Below are positions 15,401 through 23,678 of a stretch of 45,652 nucleotides of DNA, piece after piece. Each line of letters starts with the position of its first letter. The first letter of the stretch is position 1. The position numbers were made by a program, and so were the translations under genes. The notes beneath the pieces were generated by a model, which did no database searches, was not told the DNA's origin, and saw nothing but the letters and a program-made list of their open reading frames with translations. The stretch is from an uncultured Rhodospirillaceae bacterium. Its GTDB lineage: Bacteria; Pseudomonadota; Alphaproteobacteria; Rhodospirillales; Magnetospirillaceae. The stretch is from positions 1 through 45,652 of the forward strand of contig CAIUSV010000054.1 of NCBI GenBank assembly GCA_903901915.1. Direction: 5' to 3'.

Positions 15401-16083
15401 TGCTCTTCGTAACCGGCGCGCAGTTCGCTGATCTTCTCCATATCGGCCGCCACCACCGCCTCGCGCAGGTAGTTGGAAGCCAGCACCACCACCGCCAAAG
15501 TCTGGTCGTTGCCGCCCCCCTCCACCGACCGATGAACCTCAAGATCCAGCTGGGTGATGATGACGGCCAGCGACCGGCTGCGTTCGGCCAGTTGCAGCCG
15601 GCGGTCCACCAGGATGTTGCGATCCACCACGTTGTCGCCGAAGGCGGCGATCATTGAACGCAGTTCCTCGATCCGTCCCTTGTCGGCCTCGGTGCCGGCC
15701 AACTGGTCGATCAGCGCCAGCAGACGTTCCGTCTGCTGCTGAAGGGCGACGAAATTACTTTGGCGCTGAAACTGGGATTGGGACAGGTCCAATGCCGGCG
15801 CGGCGGCGGCAAGCCGCGCCGTCGCCTCGGACAGCTTCAGCGCATTGGAAACGCTGGGCAGGTTGGTTCGCGCCACCGCCGCCAGCAGCCGTTCGATCTC
15901 GGAATAGCTGAACCAGGTCAGCACACCGGCGACCAGGATCATGCCGGCGACGGTTCCAACCGCCACCACCAATTTGGCCCGGATGCCAAAGCGCCAACGC
16001 GACGCCGCCCCGCTTTCCCCCTCTTCCGCGACGGCGCCTGCCACTGGCGCACCCTCCGTTCCCTTGCCCACATCCGCCGCCAT
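12469..16083 (-). CDS. TorS-like hybrid sensor histidine kinase (HAMP-PAS-HisKA-HATPase-REC-REC-Hpt)
   Basis: A 1204-residue membrane-bound phosphorelay kinase. Order: TM1 (about 38-60), a ~270-residue helical periplasmic sensor, TM2 (about 328-350), HAMP, a PAS domain ending in VSSTDITRHKEEE, HisKA with MSHEIRTPMNG (phospho-His near 551), HATPase (N box LAGNAIKF, then DTGIGL and GGTGLGLSI), a first receiver, a second receiver (AEDN, phospho-Asp in LTDCHMPEMDGYE near 988, LTADAL, KPI), a linker with PPPPP, and a C-terminal Hpt with HTAKGAGG (His near 1150). The first receiver has LAEG where the acidic pair should be and looks degenerate. The ATG at 16083 has GGGG upstream; ATG 16098 is an alternative. 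No cognate regulator is adjacent. The stimulus is unknown. Confidence 0.9.
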   Translation of the reverse strand: MAADVGKGTEGAPVAGAVAEEGESGAASRWRFGIRAKLVVAVGTVAGMILVAGVLTWFSYSEIERLLAAVARTNLPSVSNALKLSEATARLAAAAPALDLSQSQFQRQSNFVALQQQTERLLALIDQLAGTEADKGRIEELRSMIAAFGDNVVDRNILVDRRLQLAERSRSLAVIITQLDLEVHRSVEGGGNDQTLAVVVLASNYLREAVVAADMEKISELRAGYEEQIRRLASLVDPSGSGGSQARWAHQLTRRVLALGTGTENVFELRTLQMLTIARLAAANDEGRDLVARTSSAVGRLVSAAEADAAENERRTEAVVSNGRKILLVVAMLTFFGPLLFVWLYLGRNLVSRLAGLAASMHRIVEGDFHSPIVQGGNDEIADMAAELLVFRDAMARVKESTEALTESEKRLRRILDTSPLALAISRASDHAVILVNPRWSELYQYPEAEALGGSVSTFYANPDDRIRLVEMVRRQGFVPGFECRMRARDGHELWAMLSAAEIEMDGEPAVIVSSTDITRHKEEEAALAEAKRIAEDASQAKSLFLATMSHEIRTPMNGVLTMAHLLEDMPLAPEQREMARVIRDSANALLTIINDILDFSKIEADKLQLEVIDSSVADLVEGVADLLTLRAREKGIGLITFVDPTLPERVLGDSTRLRQIITNLAGNAIKFTDKGYVRIAVKAIDPRDGPIRLHFAVTDTGIGLDAEQQARLFEPFMQADVTISRRYGGTGLGLSICRRLVAMMDGDIGVGSNVGKGSTFWFEVPLEVAEEKSEDCPDLSGIAVLVLAEGPVAAECIRQYLGHLGAQVAVVASAEGALAAVRAAALAGWTYDVTLLDAGTDHRQCLGLAGALMTAAGPDLSMQVVIMASHDVYPMVAAEIRVAGLFGALPKPVRRRSLWRMAAAAAGRGTLEIEAEERTGLDDTWAPPSIDEAATAGVLILVAEDNPTNQVVIRHLMERLGFAIEIVANGAEAWERMQIRDYGLLLTDCHMPEMDGYELTQRVRDWEAETGHRMPIVALTADALAGTARRCQDCGMDGFLAKPIDLGQLDATIRRLLPEAVSLRRRRGPAVAEAAPISTPPPPPSIDAAPTVPLPAVLDLAPMRLIFGEVGDEVRELLALFIDTTRPAVEDLSRALDAGDAGAAREAAHTAKGAGGSAGAFRFARLCAEMEKICADGDLVLARPLIGPVEAAFAEVSEAVAAL

Positions 16084-16144
16084 AATGCCCCACGCCATGC
16101 CACCATGGAAGTGGACGAGAGTACGGTGCTAGGATGCCGCCGTC

Positions 16145-17455
16145 ATGAAGCCGACCAGAAAAAAACCCAAACCCATGGACCCCGCCGCCATTCTCGCCGA
16201 GGCGAACAGCTTGGCCAAAAGCCAGATGCTGCCCGAGGCCACGGAGCTGCTGAAGCGCCTGGACGGTCTCCCGGAGGCCGATTTCCGGCGCGCCGCTCTG
16301 CTGCTGGTGCAGGAATTTCCCGCCGAGGCCGAGGCACTCTACCGACGGGTATTGGCGGCGGCACCGGGTCACCTCGATACCATGGTCGGGTTGGCCGGCA
16401 GTCTGGTCGAACAAGGCCGTGCCGACGAGGCGTTGCCGCTGCTGGAACCGGCGGCGCGGGCGCTGCCGCAATCGGGCCGCATCGCCTATCTGGCCGGAAT
16501 CGCATTGGACGAGGCCGGCCGGACCAAGGAGGCCGCCGCCCAATTGGCCAAGGCCCGCACCCTGTTGGTCGCCCCGGCCGAACGGCGGCAACTGGTACCC
16601 TACGAGATCTACGTTCAGCTCAGCCGGCGATGCAACCTGCACTGCACCATGTGCGGCTGGGAGATATGGAAAGAGAATTCCGGCTTCATGGAAGAGCCGG
16701 TGTTCGAGCGGGTCATTGCCGAGGCCAAGGCGCTTGGCATCAAGAATATGATGATGCTGGCGGGACAGGGAGAGCCCTTCTTGCATCCGCGCATCTTCGA
16801 GACGCTGGAACGGGCCGTCGCCGAGGGCTTCGAGGTCGGCATCGTCACCAACGGCACCCCGTTCACCCCCGAACGGATCGCGCGACTGTCCGGATTGGGC
16901 CTTGCCTCCCTGCAATTCTCCTTCGCCGGTTGGGACGCCCAAAGCTATGAGAGTGTCTATGTCGGGGCGAAATTCGACCGCACCGTCGCCAATCTCAAGG
17001 CGATCGCCGCCGCCTTGAAAGGCACCCGCACCCGCTTCACGGTCAAGGCGGTGGCCCAAGGCGACTGGCAGGAAAGCGCGCGCAAGACCAAGACGTTTCT
17101 CGCCGGCCACGGCATCGACCAGGTTTGGACGGTGGCGGCCAACAATTTCGGCGGTTCGGTCCAATGCGGCAACCTCAGCCAGCGCCATCAGGTATGGTCG
17201 CTGAAATCCATCGACCATCACCGCCTGATGCCCTGCCGCATCTTCCTGAAGGCGGTGGGGGTCTTCTGCGACGGTACCGTCACCGCCTGCGGCTGCTATG
17301 ATTCCAACGGCCAGCTCCGGCTCGGCAACATCATGGATCAGGGGCTGAAGGAAATCCGCAACGGCGACGCCTACCGCCGCATTCTCGACGGCTTCCTGCG
17401 GGGTGACGTGCGCGACGTGCCCATGTGCGGCAAGTGCGATGACCCGTTCGGCTGA
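16145..17455 (+). CDS. TPR-radical SAM-SPASM protein
   Basis: A 436-residue putative radical S-adenosylmethionine enzyme. Residues 10-145 form TPR-like helices (EATELLKRL, AEALYRRVLAAAPGH, ADEALPLLEPAARALPQSG, GRTKEAAAQLAKARTL). The radical SAM domain follows, with CNLHCTMC (CxxxCxxC, 4Fe-4S/SAM site) and GQGEPFLHP. The C-terminal SPASM-type part has cysteines in LMPCRIF, GTVTACGCYDS and VPMCGKCDD for auxiliary clusters. SPASM enzymes commonly modify ribosomally made peptides or act on sugars and proteins; the TPR part could hold the substrate. No precursor peptide is evident next to it; it is flanked by two sensor kinases on the opposite strand. The substrate is unknown. Confidence 0.85.
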   Translation: MKPTRKKPKPMDPAAILAEANSLAKSQMLPEATELLKRLDGLPEADFRRAALLLVQEFPAEAEALYRRVLAAAPGHLDTMVGLAGSLVEQGRADEALPLLEPAARALPQSGRIAYLAGIALDEAGRTKEAAAQLAKARTLLVAPAERRQLVPYEIYVQLSRRCNLHCTMCGWEIWKENSGFMEEPVFERVIAEAKALGIKNMMMLAGQGEPFLHPRIFETLERAVAEGFEVGIVTNGTPFTPERIARLSGLGLASLQFSFAGWDAQSYESVYVGAKFDRTVANLKAIAAALKGTRTRFTVKAVAQGDWQESARKTKTFLAGHGIDQVWTVAANNFGGSVQCGNLSQRHQVWSLKSIDHHRLMPCRIFLKAVGVFCDGTVTACGCYDSNGQLRLGNIMDQGLKEIRNGDAYRRILDGFLRGDVRDVPMCGKCDDPFG

Positions 17456-17463
17456 GACCGGGG

Positions 17464-19593
17464 CTACAGGTCGCCGTGAACCTGCGTCATCGGCAGGGTG
17501 AAGCGGAAGGTCGAACCGCTGAGACCGTCGGATTCCACCCAGATCCGGCCGCCGGCCGCCTTGACGATCTTGCGCGCCACCGCCAGCCCGATGCCGGTAC
17601 CTTGGTGAAGGCTGCGGTCGTGCAGCCGCTCCAGCGGCACGAAGATCCGCTCGAAATAACCCGGACCGATACCGATCCCGTTGTCGGCGACGCTGAACAG
17701 CCACTGGCCATCGCTGGGCTCGACGGTCACCGCGATGCGAGGAGCGCGGTCGGGATGGCGAAAGGCGATGGCGTTTTCCACCAGAATCTCGAACAGGTCG
17801 TCGAGCCGCTTCTGCGACAGGCCGACCCAGGGCAGATTTCCCGTCTCAACCGCCAGGGGCGCCTTGGGAGTTCGGGCGGCAAACCGGTTCACCGCGGCGG
17901 CCAACGCCAGTTCCGAGGATGCGGCGGCGGCATCGTCCACTTCCCCTTCGATCGCCAGATATATCTGCACGTCGCGAAGCAGATCGATCAGCCGGGCCGA
18001 AGCCTCGACGATCAGTTCCGCCGGCTCGCGGTCGGCGGCCTCGGCGCTGTCGTCGAGACGTTGCAGCAATACCTGGGCTTGCAGCCGCATCTGACGCGCC
18101 GGTTCCTGAAGATGATGGGCGAGCACGAAGGAGAATCGCTCCAGATCGGCGCTGTAGCCCGCCACATCGTCATAGGCCCGCGACAGCGCGGCATGGGCCT
18201 CGACCTCCTTGGTAATATCGCGTTGCACCCCCACCCAATGGGTTGTCGTTCCCGCCGGATCAAGCACCGGCGACAGCGACAACTGGTTCCAGAACCGACC
18301 ACCGTCCGAGCGGACGTTCTGGACCGTCACCGTCACGGCCGTCCCTGCCGCCAAAGCGGCGCGAATGTCGTCTAGCTCCGGCTGACCGGGAAGATCGGCA
18401 TGCAGAAAGCGGGCGTTGCGGCCGACCACCTCGGCGGCGGAATAGCCGGTGATGCGCTCGAAGGCGGCGTTGACGTAAAGCAACGGCAAGGCAGGATCAT
18501 GGGCGTCGGCAATGGCGACGCCGTTGGAAACATTGGACAGCACCCGGTCGGAAAGACGCAGCGCCGCCTCGTCGCCGGCCCGGCGCGCCAGCGTCCGCAC
18601 CAGCACCCCGGTCATTCCAAGCACCACCAGGGTCACCATGACCACCGGCCAGCCCACCTGATGGACGTTTTCCCGCCACTTGCCCAGGGCGACGTCCATC
18701 GGCATGCCCACACTCACCACCAGCGGCCACGCCAGGGTGGTTCGATAGCTGGTGACACGCAGAATGCCGTCTTCATCCACATCGGTGAAGGTCCCGATCT
18801 CCGCCGCCTTGAGATAGCGGGAGAACAGCGGCAGCTCCGCCCCGCCGATCACCGGCAGGGCTTCGCGGGACCGCACATCGGCCAGCAGGGTGCCGTCAAA
18901 ACGCCACAGCCGCACACGGACCCCGGATTCCTCCTCGATGGCGCCGAATCCGCTCCGGAAGGTCTCGGGATTGACCGCGGCGATCACCAGGGCGGCGATC
19001 GTGCCGTTGGACCGGGTAACGGCGCGGCTGATCGGGATCAGCGTCTGGCCCGCCACCGCGCCCGAGCCGATGAAGCGCCCTTCGACCGGACCGCCGATCA
19101 CCAGCGGGCGCGGCAGACGGCGATGCTCCTCCAGAGTGGCGGTGATATCCAGACGGCCGGCGCCGACCGCGCCGGCACTGTCGAACAGCACGCGGCCATC
19201 GGCCGCGACCACCAGAATCTGACGCAGATGAGGGGTGAACAGCAGACGCTGCCCCACCGCCGCCGCCAGATCGACCGAGCCGCCATCCAGCCCGGCCTTG
19301 ATGGCGAGATCCGCCACCGATGTCAGGGTGACATCGACCGAATTGATCGAGAGGGCCACCGCCTCGGTCAGTGGCCTCGCCAGACTGGCCGTCGCCCTTT
19401 CGGCCGCAACAACGGCCTCGCCCCGCCCGGCCCACAGGGCGGCGGCGGTGGCGGCGGCAACCGCGATCGCCGTACCGATACCGAAAACCGCCACCAGTCG
19501 AACCAGGGCGTTGGAATAAAGCGGATGCGACGGCACCCGGCCGGGCGGCGGCGGTTGCGGGCCGCCTGCTGCGGACGGGGGCGCACGGCCCAT
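17464..19593 (-). CDS. Sensor histidine kinase with dCACHE-like sensor and LOV-like PAS domain
   Basis: A 709-residue membrane kinase. Order: a proline-rich cytoplasmic start, TM1 (about 28-52), a periplasmic sensor (about 55-320) with the look of a CACHE domain (ILVVAADGRVLFDS, IPISRAV, ISVGMPMD-like end), TM2 (about 322-342), PAS (about 355-470), HisKA (SFVLAHHLQEPARQM, His near 492), and HATPase (VENAIAF, DNGIGIG, GTGIGLAVARKIV). The PAS domain reads like a LOV domain (NAAFERITGYSAAEVVGRNA, FWNQLSLSPV, WVGVQRDIT), but the photoactive Cys of GRNCRFLQ is Ala (GRNARFLH, Ala394). It is convergent with the radical SAM gene and divergent (65-base gap) from a solute-binding protein gene. GGAAGG lies upstream of ATG 19593. 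Confidence 0.88.
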   Translation of the reverse strand: MGRAPPSAAGGPQPPPPGRVPSHPLYSNALVRLVAVFGIGTAIAVAAATAAALWAGRGEAVVAAERATASLARPLTEAVALSINSVDVTLTSVADLAIKAGLDGGSVDLAAAVGQRLLFTPHLRQILVVAADGRVLFDSAGAVGAGRLDITATLEEHRRLPRPLVIGGPVEGRFIGSGAVAGQTLIPISRAVTRSNGTIAALVIAAVNPETFRSGFGAIEEESGVRVRLWRFDGTLLADVRSREALPVIGGAELPLFSRYLKAAEIGTFTDVDEDGILRVTSYRTTLAWPLVVSVGMPMDVALGKWRENVHQVGWPVVMVTLVVLGMTGVLVRTLARRAGDEAALRLSDRVLSNVSNGVAIADAHDPALPLLYVNAAFERITGYSAAEVVGRNARFLHADLPGQPELDDIRAALAAGTAVTVTVQNVRSDGGRFWNQLSLSPVLDPAGTTTHWVGVQRDITKEVEAHAALSRAYDDVAGYSADLERFSFVLAHHLQEPARQMRLQAQVLLQRLDDSAEAADREPAELIVEASARLIDLLRDVQIYLAIEGEVDDAAAASSELALAAAVNRFAARTPKAPLAVETGNLPWVGLSQKRLDDLFEILVENAIAFRHPDRAPRIAVTVEPSDGQWLFSVADNGIGIGPGYFERIFVPLERLHDRSLHQGTGIGLAVARKIVKAAGGRIWVESDGLSGSTFRFTLPMTQVHGDL

Positions 19594-19658
19594 GGCGTTC
19601 TACCTTCCAACCATCGTGTCGGTGGCATAGCATACCACCCCCACGCCCGGAGGGAAGA

Positions 19659-20456
19659 ATGACACTGTACAGAGTCCTGGTCACGACCATCGTGCTGTTG
19701 TCCGCGACGGCCGCCACGGCCCAGACGGCGACCGGCCGGCTGGAGCAGGTGCGTCGGGCCGGCGAGGTCCGGGTGTGCATCTGGCCTGATTACTACTCGA
19801 TCTCCTATCGCAACACCCGGACCGGCGAGTTGGAAGGCATCGACATCGATCTGGCGCGTGAACTGGCCAGGGACCTGGGGGTGGGGGTGCGCTTCATCGA
19901 CTCGTCGTTCAAGACCATGATCGACGACCTGCTGGCGGATCGCTGCGACGTATCCATGCACGGCGTCGCCATCACCCCGGCCCGATTGGAAAAGCTGGTC
20001 TTCACCCAACCCCATCTGCGCAGCGGCATCTACGCCATCACCACCCGCAGCCACCCCACCGTCAAGGAATGGGCGGATATCGATCGTGACGGCGTGGTTG
20101 TCGCCGCCGCCGCCGGGACCTACATGGTCGATGTGATGAGAAAGGAATTGCACCACGCCCGGCTGCTGGAAGTGGCGACACCGGAAGCCCGCGAACTGGA
20201 GGTGATGAGCGGCCGCGCCGACCTGTTCGTCACCGATTATCCCTACAGCCGCAAGATGCTGGCCCGCCACGACTGGGCCAAGCTGCTGGAACCGCCGGCG
20301 CCGCTGGCGCCCAGCGGCTACGCCTATGCCATGGCGCCGGGTGACCCCGAATGGCAGGCGACCTTGGACACCTTCGTCGCCCGCGCCAAGGCGGATGGCC
20401 GTTTGCTGGCGGCGGCCAAGGCCAACGGCCTCGAAGCCATCGTCGTCCGGCAATAA
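19659..20456 (+). CDS. Periplasmic solute-binding protein (family 3, amino-acid type)
   Basis: A 265-residue exported protein. Signal peptide MTLYRVLVTTIVLLSATAATA, then the bacterial extracellular solute-binding family 3 pattern: RAGEVRVCIWPDYYSISYRN, GELEGIDIDLARELARDLGV, ADRCDVSMHGVAITPARLEKLVFTQPHL, and a C-terminal lobe. The start at ATG 19659 has GGAGGG 6 bases upstream; the frame is open upstream but overlaps the divergent kinase. There is no ABC permease or ATPase nearby; an AEC-type carrier starts one base after the stop. It may be a binding protein for the adjacent sensor kinase or work with the carrier, both inferences from position. Confidence 0.88.
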   Translation: MTLYRVLVTTIVLLSATAATAQTATGRLEQVRRAGEVRVCIWPDYYSISYRNTRTGELEGIDIDLARELARDLGVGVRFIDSSFKTMIDDLLADRCDVSMHGVAITPARLEKLVFTQPHLRSGIYAITTRSHPTVKEWADIDRDGVVVAAAAGTYMVDVMRKELHHARLLEVATPEARELEVMSGRADLFVTDYPYSRKMLARHDWAKLLEPPAPLAPSGYAYAMAPGDPEWQATLDTFVARAKADGRLLAAAKANGLEAIVVRQ

Positions 20457-20457
20457 C

Positions 20458-21375
20458 GTGCCGTTCGACCCCTCTCTCGCGCTCAAGCTGGTACCGCTTT
20501 ACCTGCTGGTGGCGCTGGGCTTCGCCCTGGGGCGCCTGCTGGGGGTCAAGGGGCACGACCTGGGCAAGGTGGCGCTTTACGTCTTGTCGCCGGCGGTAGT
20601 GTTCAAGGGTTTCTACGGCGCCCAGCTGCACGGCGCCCTTCTGGTGCTGCCGTTCGCCGTGTGGGGCCTGTGCAGCGCGGTGACGCTGTTGGCCCAACCC
20701 GTCGCCGTCCGGCTGTGGCGTGACGGCCGCGAACGCATCGCCGCCTTCGCCGCCGGCACCGGCAACACCGGCTTTTTCGGCATCCCCGCCTGTCTGTCGC
20801 TGGTCGGGCCGGAGGCGCTGCCCTATGCGGTGATGGTGTCGTTCGGCGCCACCTCCTACGAGAATTCAGTCGGCTTTTACACCGTCGCCCGCTCGGAAGC
20901 ATCGGTCGGCGGGGCCATCCTCAAGGTGCTGCGTTATCCCGGCCTGCACGCCTGCTGGATCGGGGCGCTGCTCAACCTCACCGGCATCCGGGCGCCGGCC
21001 GCGGTGGTGCAGACGGTGGACCTGCTGAGCGGCGGCTATGTGCCGCTGGGAATGATGATCGTCGGGCTAGGCCTCGCCCAGGTCTCGTCGCTGAAGATCG
21101 ACCTGGGATTCCTCGGCTTCACCTTCGTCACCAAATTCGCCCTGTGGCCGGGGCTGGCGCTGGGCTTCATCTGGATCGACCGTCATTGGCTGCACGCCTT
21201 CGGCCCGGTCGGCCATCAGGTGCTGCTGATCGATTCGCTGGCGCCCATCGCCGCCATCACCGTGGTCCATGCCAGCATGCGCCACATCCACCCCGACCGC
21301 GCCGCCATCGCCGTGGCCGCCAGCACCCTGTTCGCCCTGGTATGGCTGCCGGTGGTGCTCAGCCGCTTCGGCTGA
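20458..21375 (+). CDS. AEC (auxin efflux carrier) family transporter
   Basis: A 305-residue membrane protein with about ten helices. Seen: LVPLYLLVALGFALGRLLGV at the N-terminus, the mid-protein AAGTGNTGFFGIPACLSLVG (the family NTGFLGIP motif), and the C-terminal VLLIDSLAPIAAITVVHAS. AEC members move organic anions, amino acids or malonate by secondary transport. The GTG start at 20458 lies one base after the solute-binding protein stop, so the two genes form an operon. The C-terminus overlaps that of the convergent MBL-fold gene by 17 bases. The substrate is unknown. Confidence 0.88.
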   Translation: MPFDPSLALKLVPLYLLVALGFALGRLLGVKGHDLGKVALYVLSPAVVFKGFYGAQLHGALLVLPFAVWGLCSAVTLLAQPVAVRLWRDGRERIAAFAAGTGNTGFFGIPACLSLVGPEALPYAVMVSFGATSYENSVGFYTVARSEASVGGAILKVLRYPGLHACWIGALLNLTGIRAPAAVVQTVDLLSGGYVPLGMMIVGLGLAQVSSLKIDLGFLGFTFVTKFALWPGLALGFIWIDRHWLHAFGPVGHQVLLIDSLAPIAAITVVHASMRHIHPDRAAIAVAASTLFALVWLPVVLSRFG

Positions 21376-22153
21376 TCACCATAGGCCGCCCGTACTCCGG
21401 CAGCCGATAGGTCTGCCGCATACCCTTGACGGTCAGCGACGCCTCGAACAGATGCGGCGGGCACGAATTATCGGCGAACATGTCCCAGTGGCAGGGAATC
21501 GCCTGGGCCGGTGCGACCCGGCGCACCAATTCCGCCGCCTCCCAGTGCGACAGGTTGGCGTAGCCGCCGTTGATGGGCAGGCAAACGGCGTCGGGCCGAT
21601 GTTTCAGCCCGGCTTCGGCCAGCAGATCGCACCATGCCGTATCGCCGGTGATCCACAGCCGGGGACCGTCGCCGGCCTGGATGACGAATCCCATATGAGT
21701 GAGATCACCGGCATCGGTGGGCAAGGCAAAGGTACCGGTCAGCCGGACGTCGCCGATTTCGCTCTGGTGATTGGGCCAGCTCAGACGCCGGTCGCCTGCG
21801 GCCACCCCGGCTTCGGCGAACACCGCCTGGGTATCTCCCGGCCCGAGAAAGCCTTTGACCCGTCCCGAGTTGGCGCAGCGGCACAGAGTTTCCGGATCGG
21901 CGTGGTCGCGGTGGGAATGGGTGCAGACCAGCAGATCGGCCTCCAACTCCTCGGGCTCCAGCGGCAACGGCACCCGCCGCGCCAAATCGAGTCCCCGCCG
22001 CGAGGGGTTGCAGCAATCCGACAGATAGGGATCGACGGCAATCACCGTCCCGCCGGGCGACTTGATCAGCCAGCCGTTCTGCCCCAGGAACCACAGCGCC
22101 AGGGTATCGGGTTGAACCCTGGCCTCCCTGACATCCGTCACTAAACCGGTCAT
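21359..22153 (-). CDS. UlaG-like metallo-beta-lactamase-fold hydrolase
   Basis: A 264-residue cytosolic protein of the metallo-beta-lactamase superfamily. The metal motif is THSHRDHADPE (HxHxDH) and further ligands appear in LWITGDTAWCD and PCHWDMF. The N-terminal LALWFLGQNGWLIKSPGGTVIAVDPYLSD resembles UlaG (L-ascorbate-6-phosphate lactonase) and related MBL hydrolases. No ascorbate genes are present, so the substrate is open. Start at ATG 22153 (MTGLVTDVREA), with GGAA upstream. It is divergent from hupR and overlaps the AEC gene tail to tail. Confidence 0.85.
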   Translation of the reverse strand: MTGLVTDVREARVQPDTLALWFLGQNGWLIKSPGGTVIAVDPYLSDCCNPSRRGLDLARRVPLPLEPEELEADLLVCTHSHRDHADPETLCRCANSGRVKGFLGPGDTQAVFAEAGVAAGDRRLSWPNHQSEIGDVRLTGTFALPTDAGDLTHMGFVIQAGDGPRLWITGDTAWCDLLAEAGLKHRPDAVCLPINGGYANLSHWEAAELVRRVAPAQAIPCHWDMFADNSCPPHLFEASLTVKGMRQTYRLPEYGRPMVISRSG

Positions 22154-22238
22154 GACATTTCCACGCTGGTTGCTTGTTGACCATGGGCCTGATCTTCGCG
22201 AACAATATCCCCCTTCCTGGCGATAAGGGATAGCGGGC

Positions 22239-23678
22239 GTGACCAATCTGCCGATCATCCTGGTGGTGGACGACGAGAAGCAGTCGCAGGAAGCGTTGCG
22301 CCGCGTCCTCGCCGACGAGTTCCAGGTGCTGACCGCATCCACCGCCGCCGAGGCCGAGGGCCTGCTGGAACAGGAGATGGTCCACGCCATCCTGTGCGAT
22401 CAGCGCATGCCCGGCATCCAGGGGGTGGATTTCCTGAAAACGGTGCGGGCGCGCTGGCCCGACCCGGTGCGCATGATCATTTCCGGCTATTCCGAGGCCG
22501 AAGACATCATCGCCGGCGTCAACGAGGCCGGCATCTACCAGTACATCACCAAGCCGTGGGAACCGATGGAACTGGTCCGCACCCTGCACGGCGCCCTTCG
22601 CCTCTACCAGCTTCAGCGCGAACATGCCCAGGCCAGCCTGGATCTCAAGGTATCGCCGGCGCTGCTGGAAAAGGCCATCGCCCGCAAGACCGGGGCGCTT
22701 AGGCGCCAGCACCATTTCGACGGCATCATCCACGCCGCCGCCTCGCCGCTGGCCGAGGTGCTGGAAATGGGGCGGCGGGTATCGGCCTTCGACATCTCGG
22801 TGCTGATCACCGGCGAATCCGGCACCGGCAAGGAGTTGCTGGCCCGCGCCATCCACTACAACTCGCCGCGCGGCGGCAAGCCGTTCGTGGTGGAAAACTG
22901 CGGCGCCCTGCCCGACCAGTTGCTGGAATCCGAACTGTTCGGCTGCAAGAAGGGCGCCTTCACCGGCGCCTACGAGGACCGCATCGGCCTGTTCGAGCAG
23001 GCCAACGGTGGCACCATCTTCCTCGACGAGATCGGCGAAACCTCCCCCGCCTTCCAGGTCAAGCTGCTGCGCGTGCTGCAAGAAGGTGAAATCCGGCCGC
23101 TGGGCGCCCGCCTCACCCGCCGGGTCGATGTGCGCGTCATCGCCGCCACCAACCGCAATCTCGAAGACGAAGTGCGCGACAAGCATTTCCGCCGCGACCT
23201 GTTCTATCGCCTCGCCGCCTTTCCAATTCATCTGCCGCCGCTGCGCGAGCGCCCGGTGGACATTCCACTGCTGGCGGAACGGCTGCTGGCCGATACCGCC
23301 AGAAGCTTCGGCCGCCCTCACCTCGCCTTTTCACCCGAGGCCATGACGATGCTGGCCGGCTACGACTGGCCCGGCAACGTGCGCGAACTGCAAAACGAGA
23401 TCCAGCGCATGGTGGCGCTGGCGGACTCGCCGCATCTCGGCCCCGACCTGATCAGCCCGCGCATCCGCGCCCGCGCCTGCCCCGCCCGCCGCGCCCTGGC
23501 CGACGACGGCCAGCCTCGCAGCCTGAAGGATCAGGTCGAGACGCTGGAAGCGGCGATTTTGGCCGAAAGCCTCGCCCGCCATCGCGGCAACATCAGCAGG
23601 GTAGCCGACGAGACCGGTCTGTCTCGGGTCGGCCTGCGGGCCAAGCTGCGCCGCTACGGCATCGAACGGGCGGAGTGA
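22239..23678 (+). CDS. hupR: HupR/HoxA-like sigma-54-dependent response regulator
   Basis: A 479-residue NtrC-family regulator. The receiver domain ([15 protein letters not shown], phospho-Asp in LCDQRMPG, Lys in ITKPWEP) is followed by an AAA+ domain with Walker [14 protein letters not shown], the sigma-54 contact loop GAFTGA, Walker [11 protein letters not shown] and [10 protein letters not shown], and a Fis-type helix-turn-helix ([22 protein letters not shown]). The phrases [13 protein letters not shown] and YDFD-type linker match HupR/HoxA, regulators of uptake [NiFe] hydrogenase. Start GTG 22239 with AAGGGA upstream. hupT overlaps its stop by one base. No hydrogenase genes are in the window, so the target is inferred from family similarity. 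Confidence 0.85.
   Translation: MTNLPIILVVDDEKQSQEALRRVLADEFQVLTASTAAEAEGLLEQEMVHAILCDQRMPGIQGVDFLKTVRARWPDPVRMIISGYSEAEDIIAGVNEAGIYQYITKPWEPMELVRTLHGALRLYQLQREHAQASLDLKVSPALLEKAIARKTGALRRQHHFDGIIHAAASPLAEVLEMGRRVSAFDISVLITGESGTGKELLARAIHYNSPRGGKPFVVENCGALPDQLLESELFGCKKGAFTGAYEDRIGLFEQANGGTIFLDEIGETSPAFQVKLLRVLQEGEIRPLGARLTRRVDVRVIAATNRNLEDEVRDKHFRRDLFYRLAAFPIHLPPLRERPVDIPLLAERLLADTARSFGRPHLAFSPEAMTMLAGYDWPGNVRELQNEIQRMVALADSPHLGPDLISPRIRARACPARRALADDGQPRSLKDQVETLEAAILAESLARHRGNISRVADETGLSRVGLRAKLRRYGIERAE

Noticed and set aside
12937-15657. 906-codon plus-strand open frame opposite the hybrid kinase
   Set aside because: His/Gln/Arg-rich antisense translation typical of GC-rich shadows; the minus strand encodes a complete multidomain kinase.
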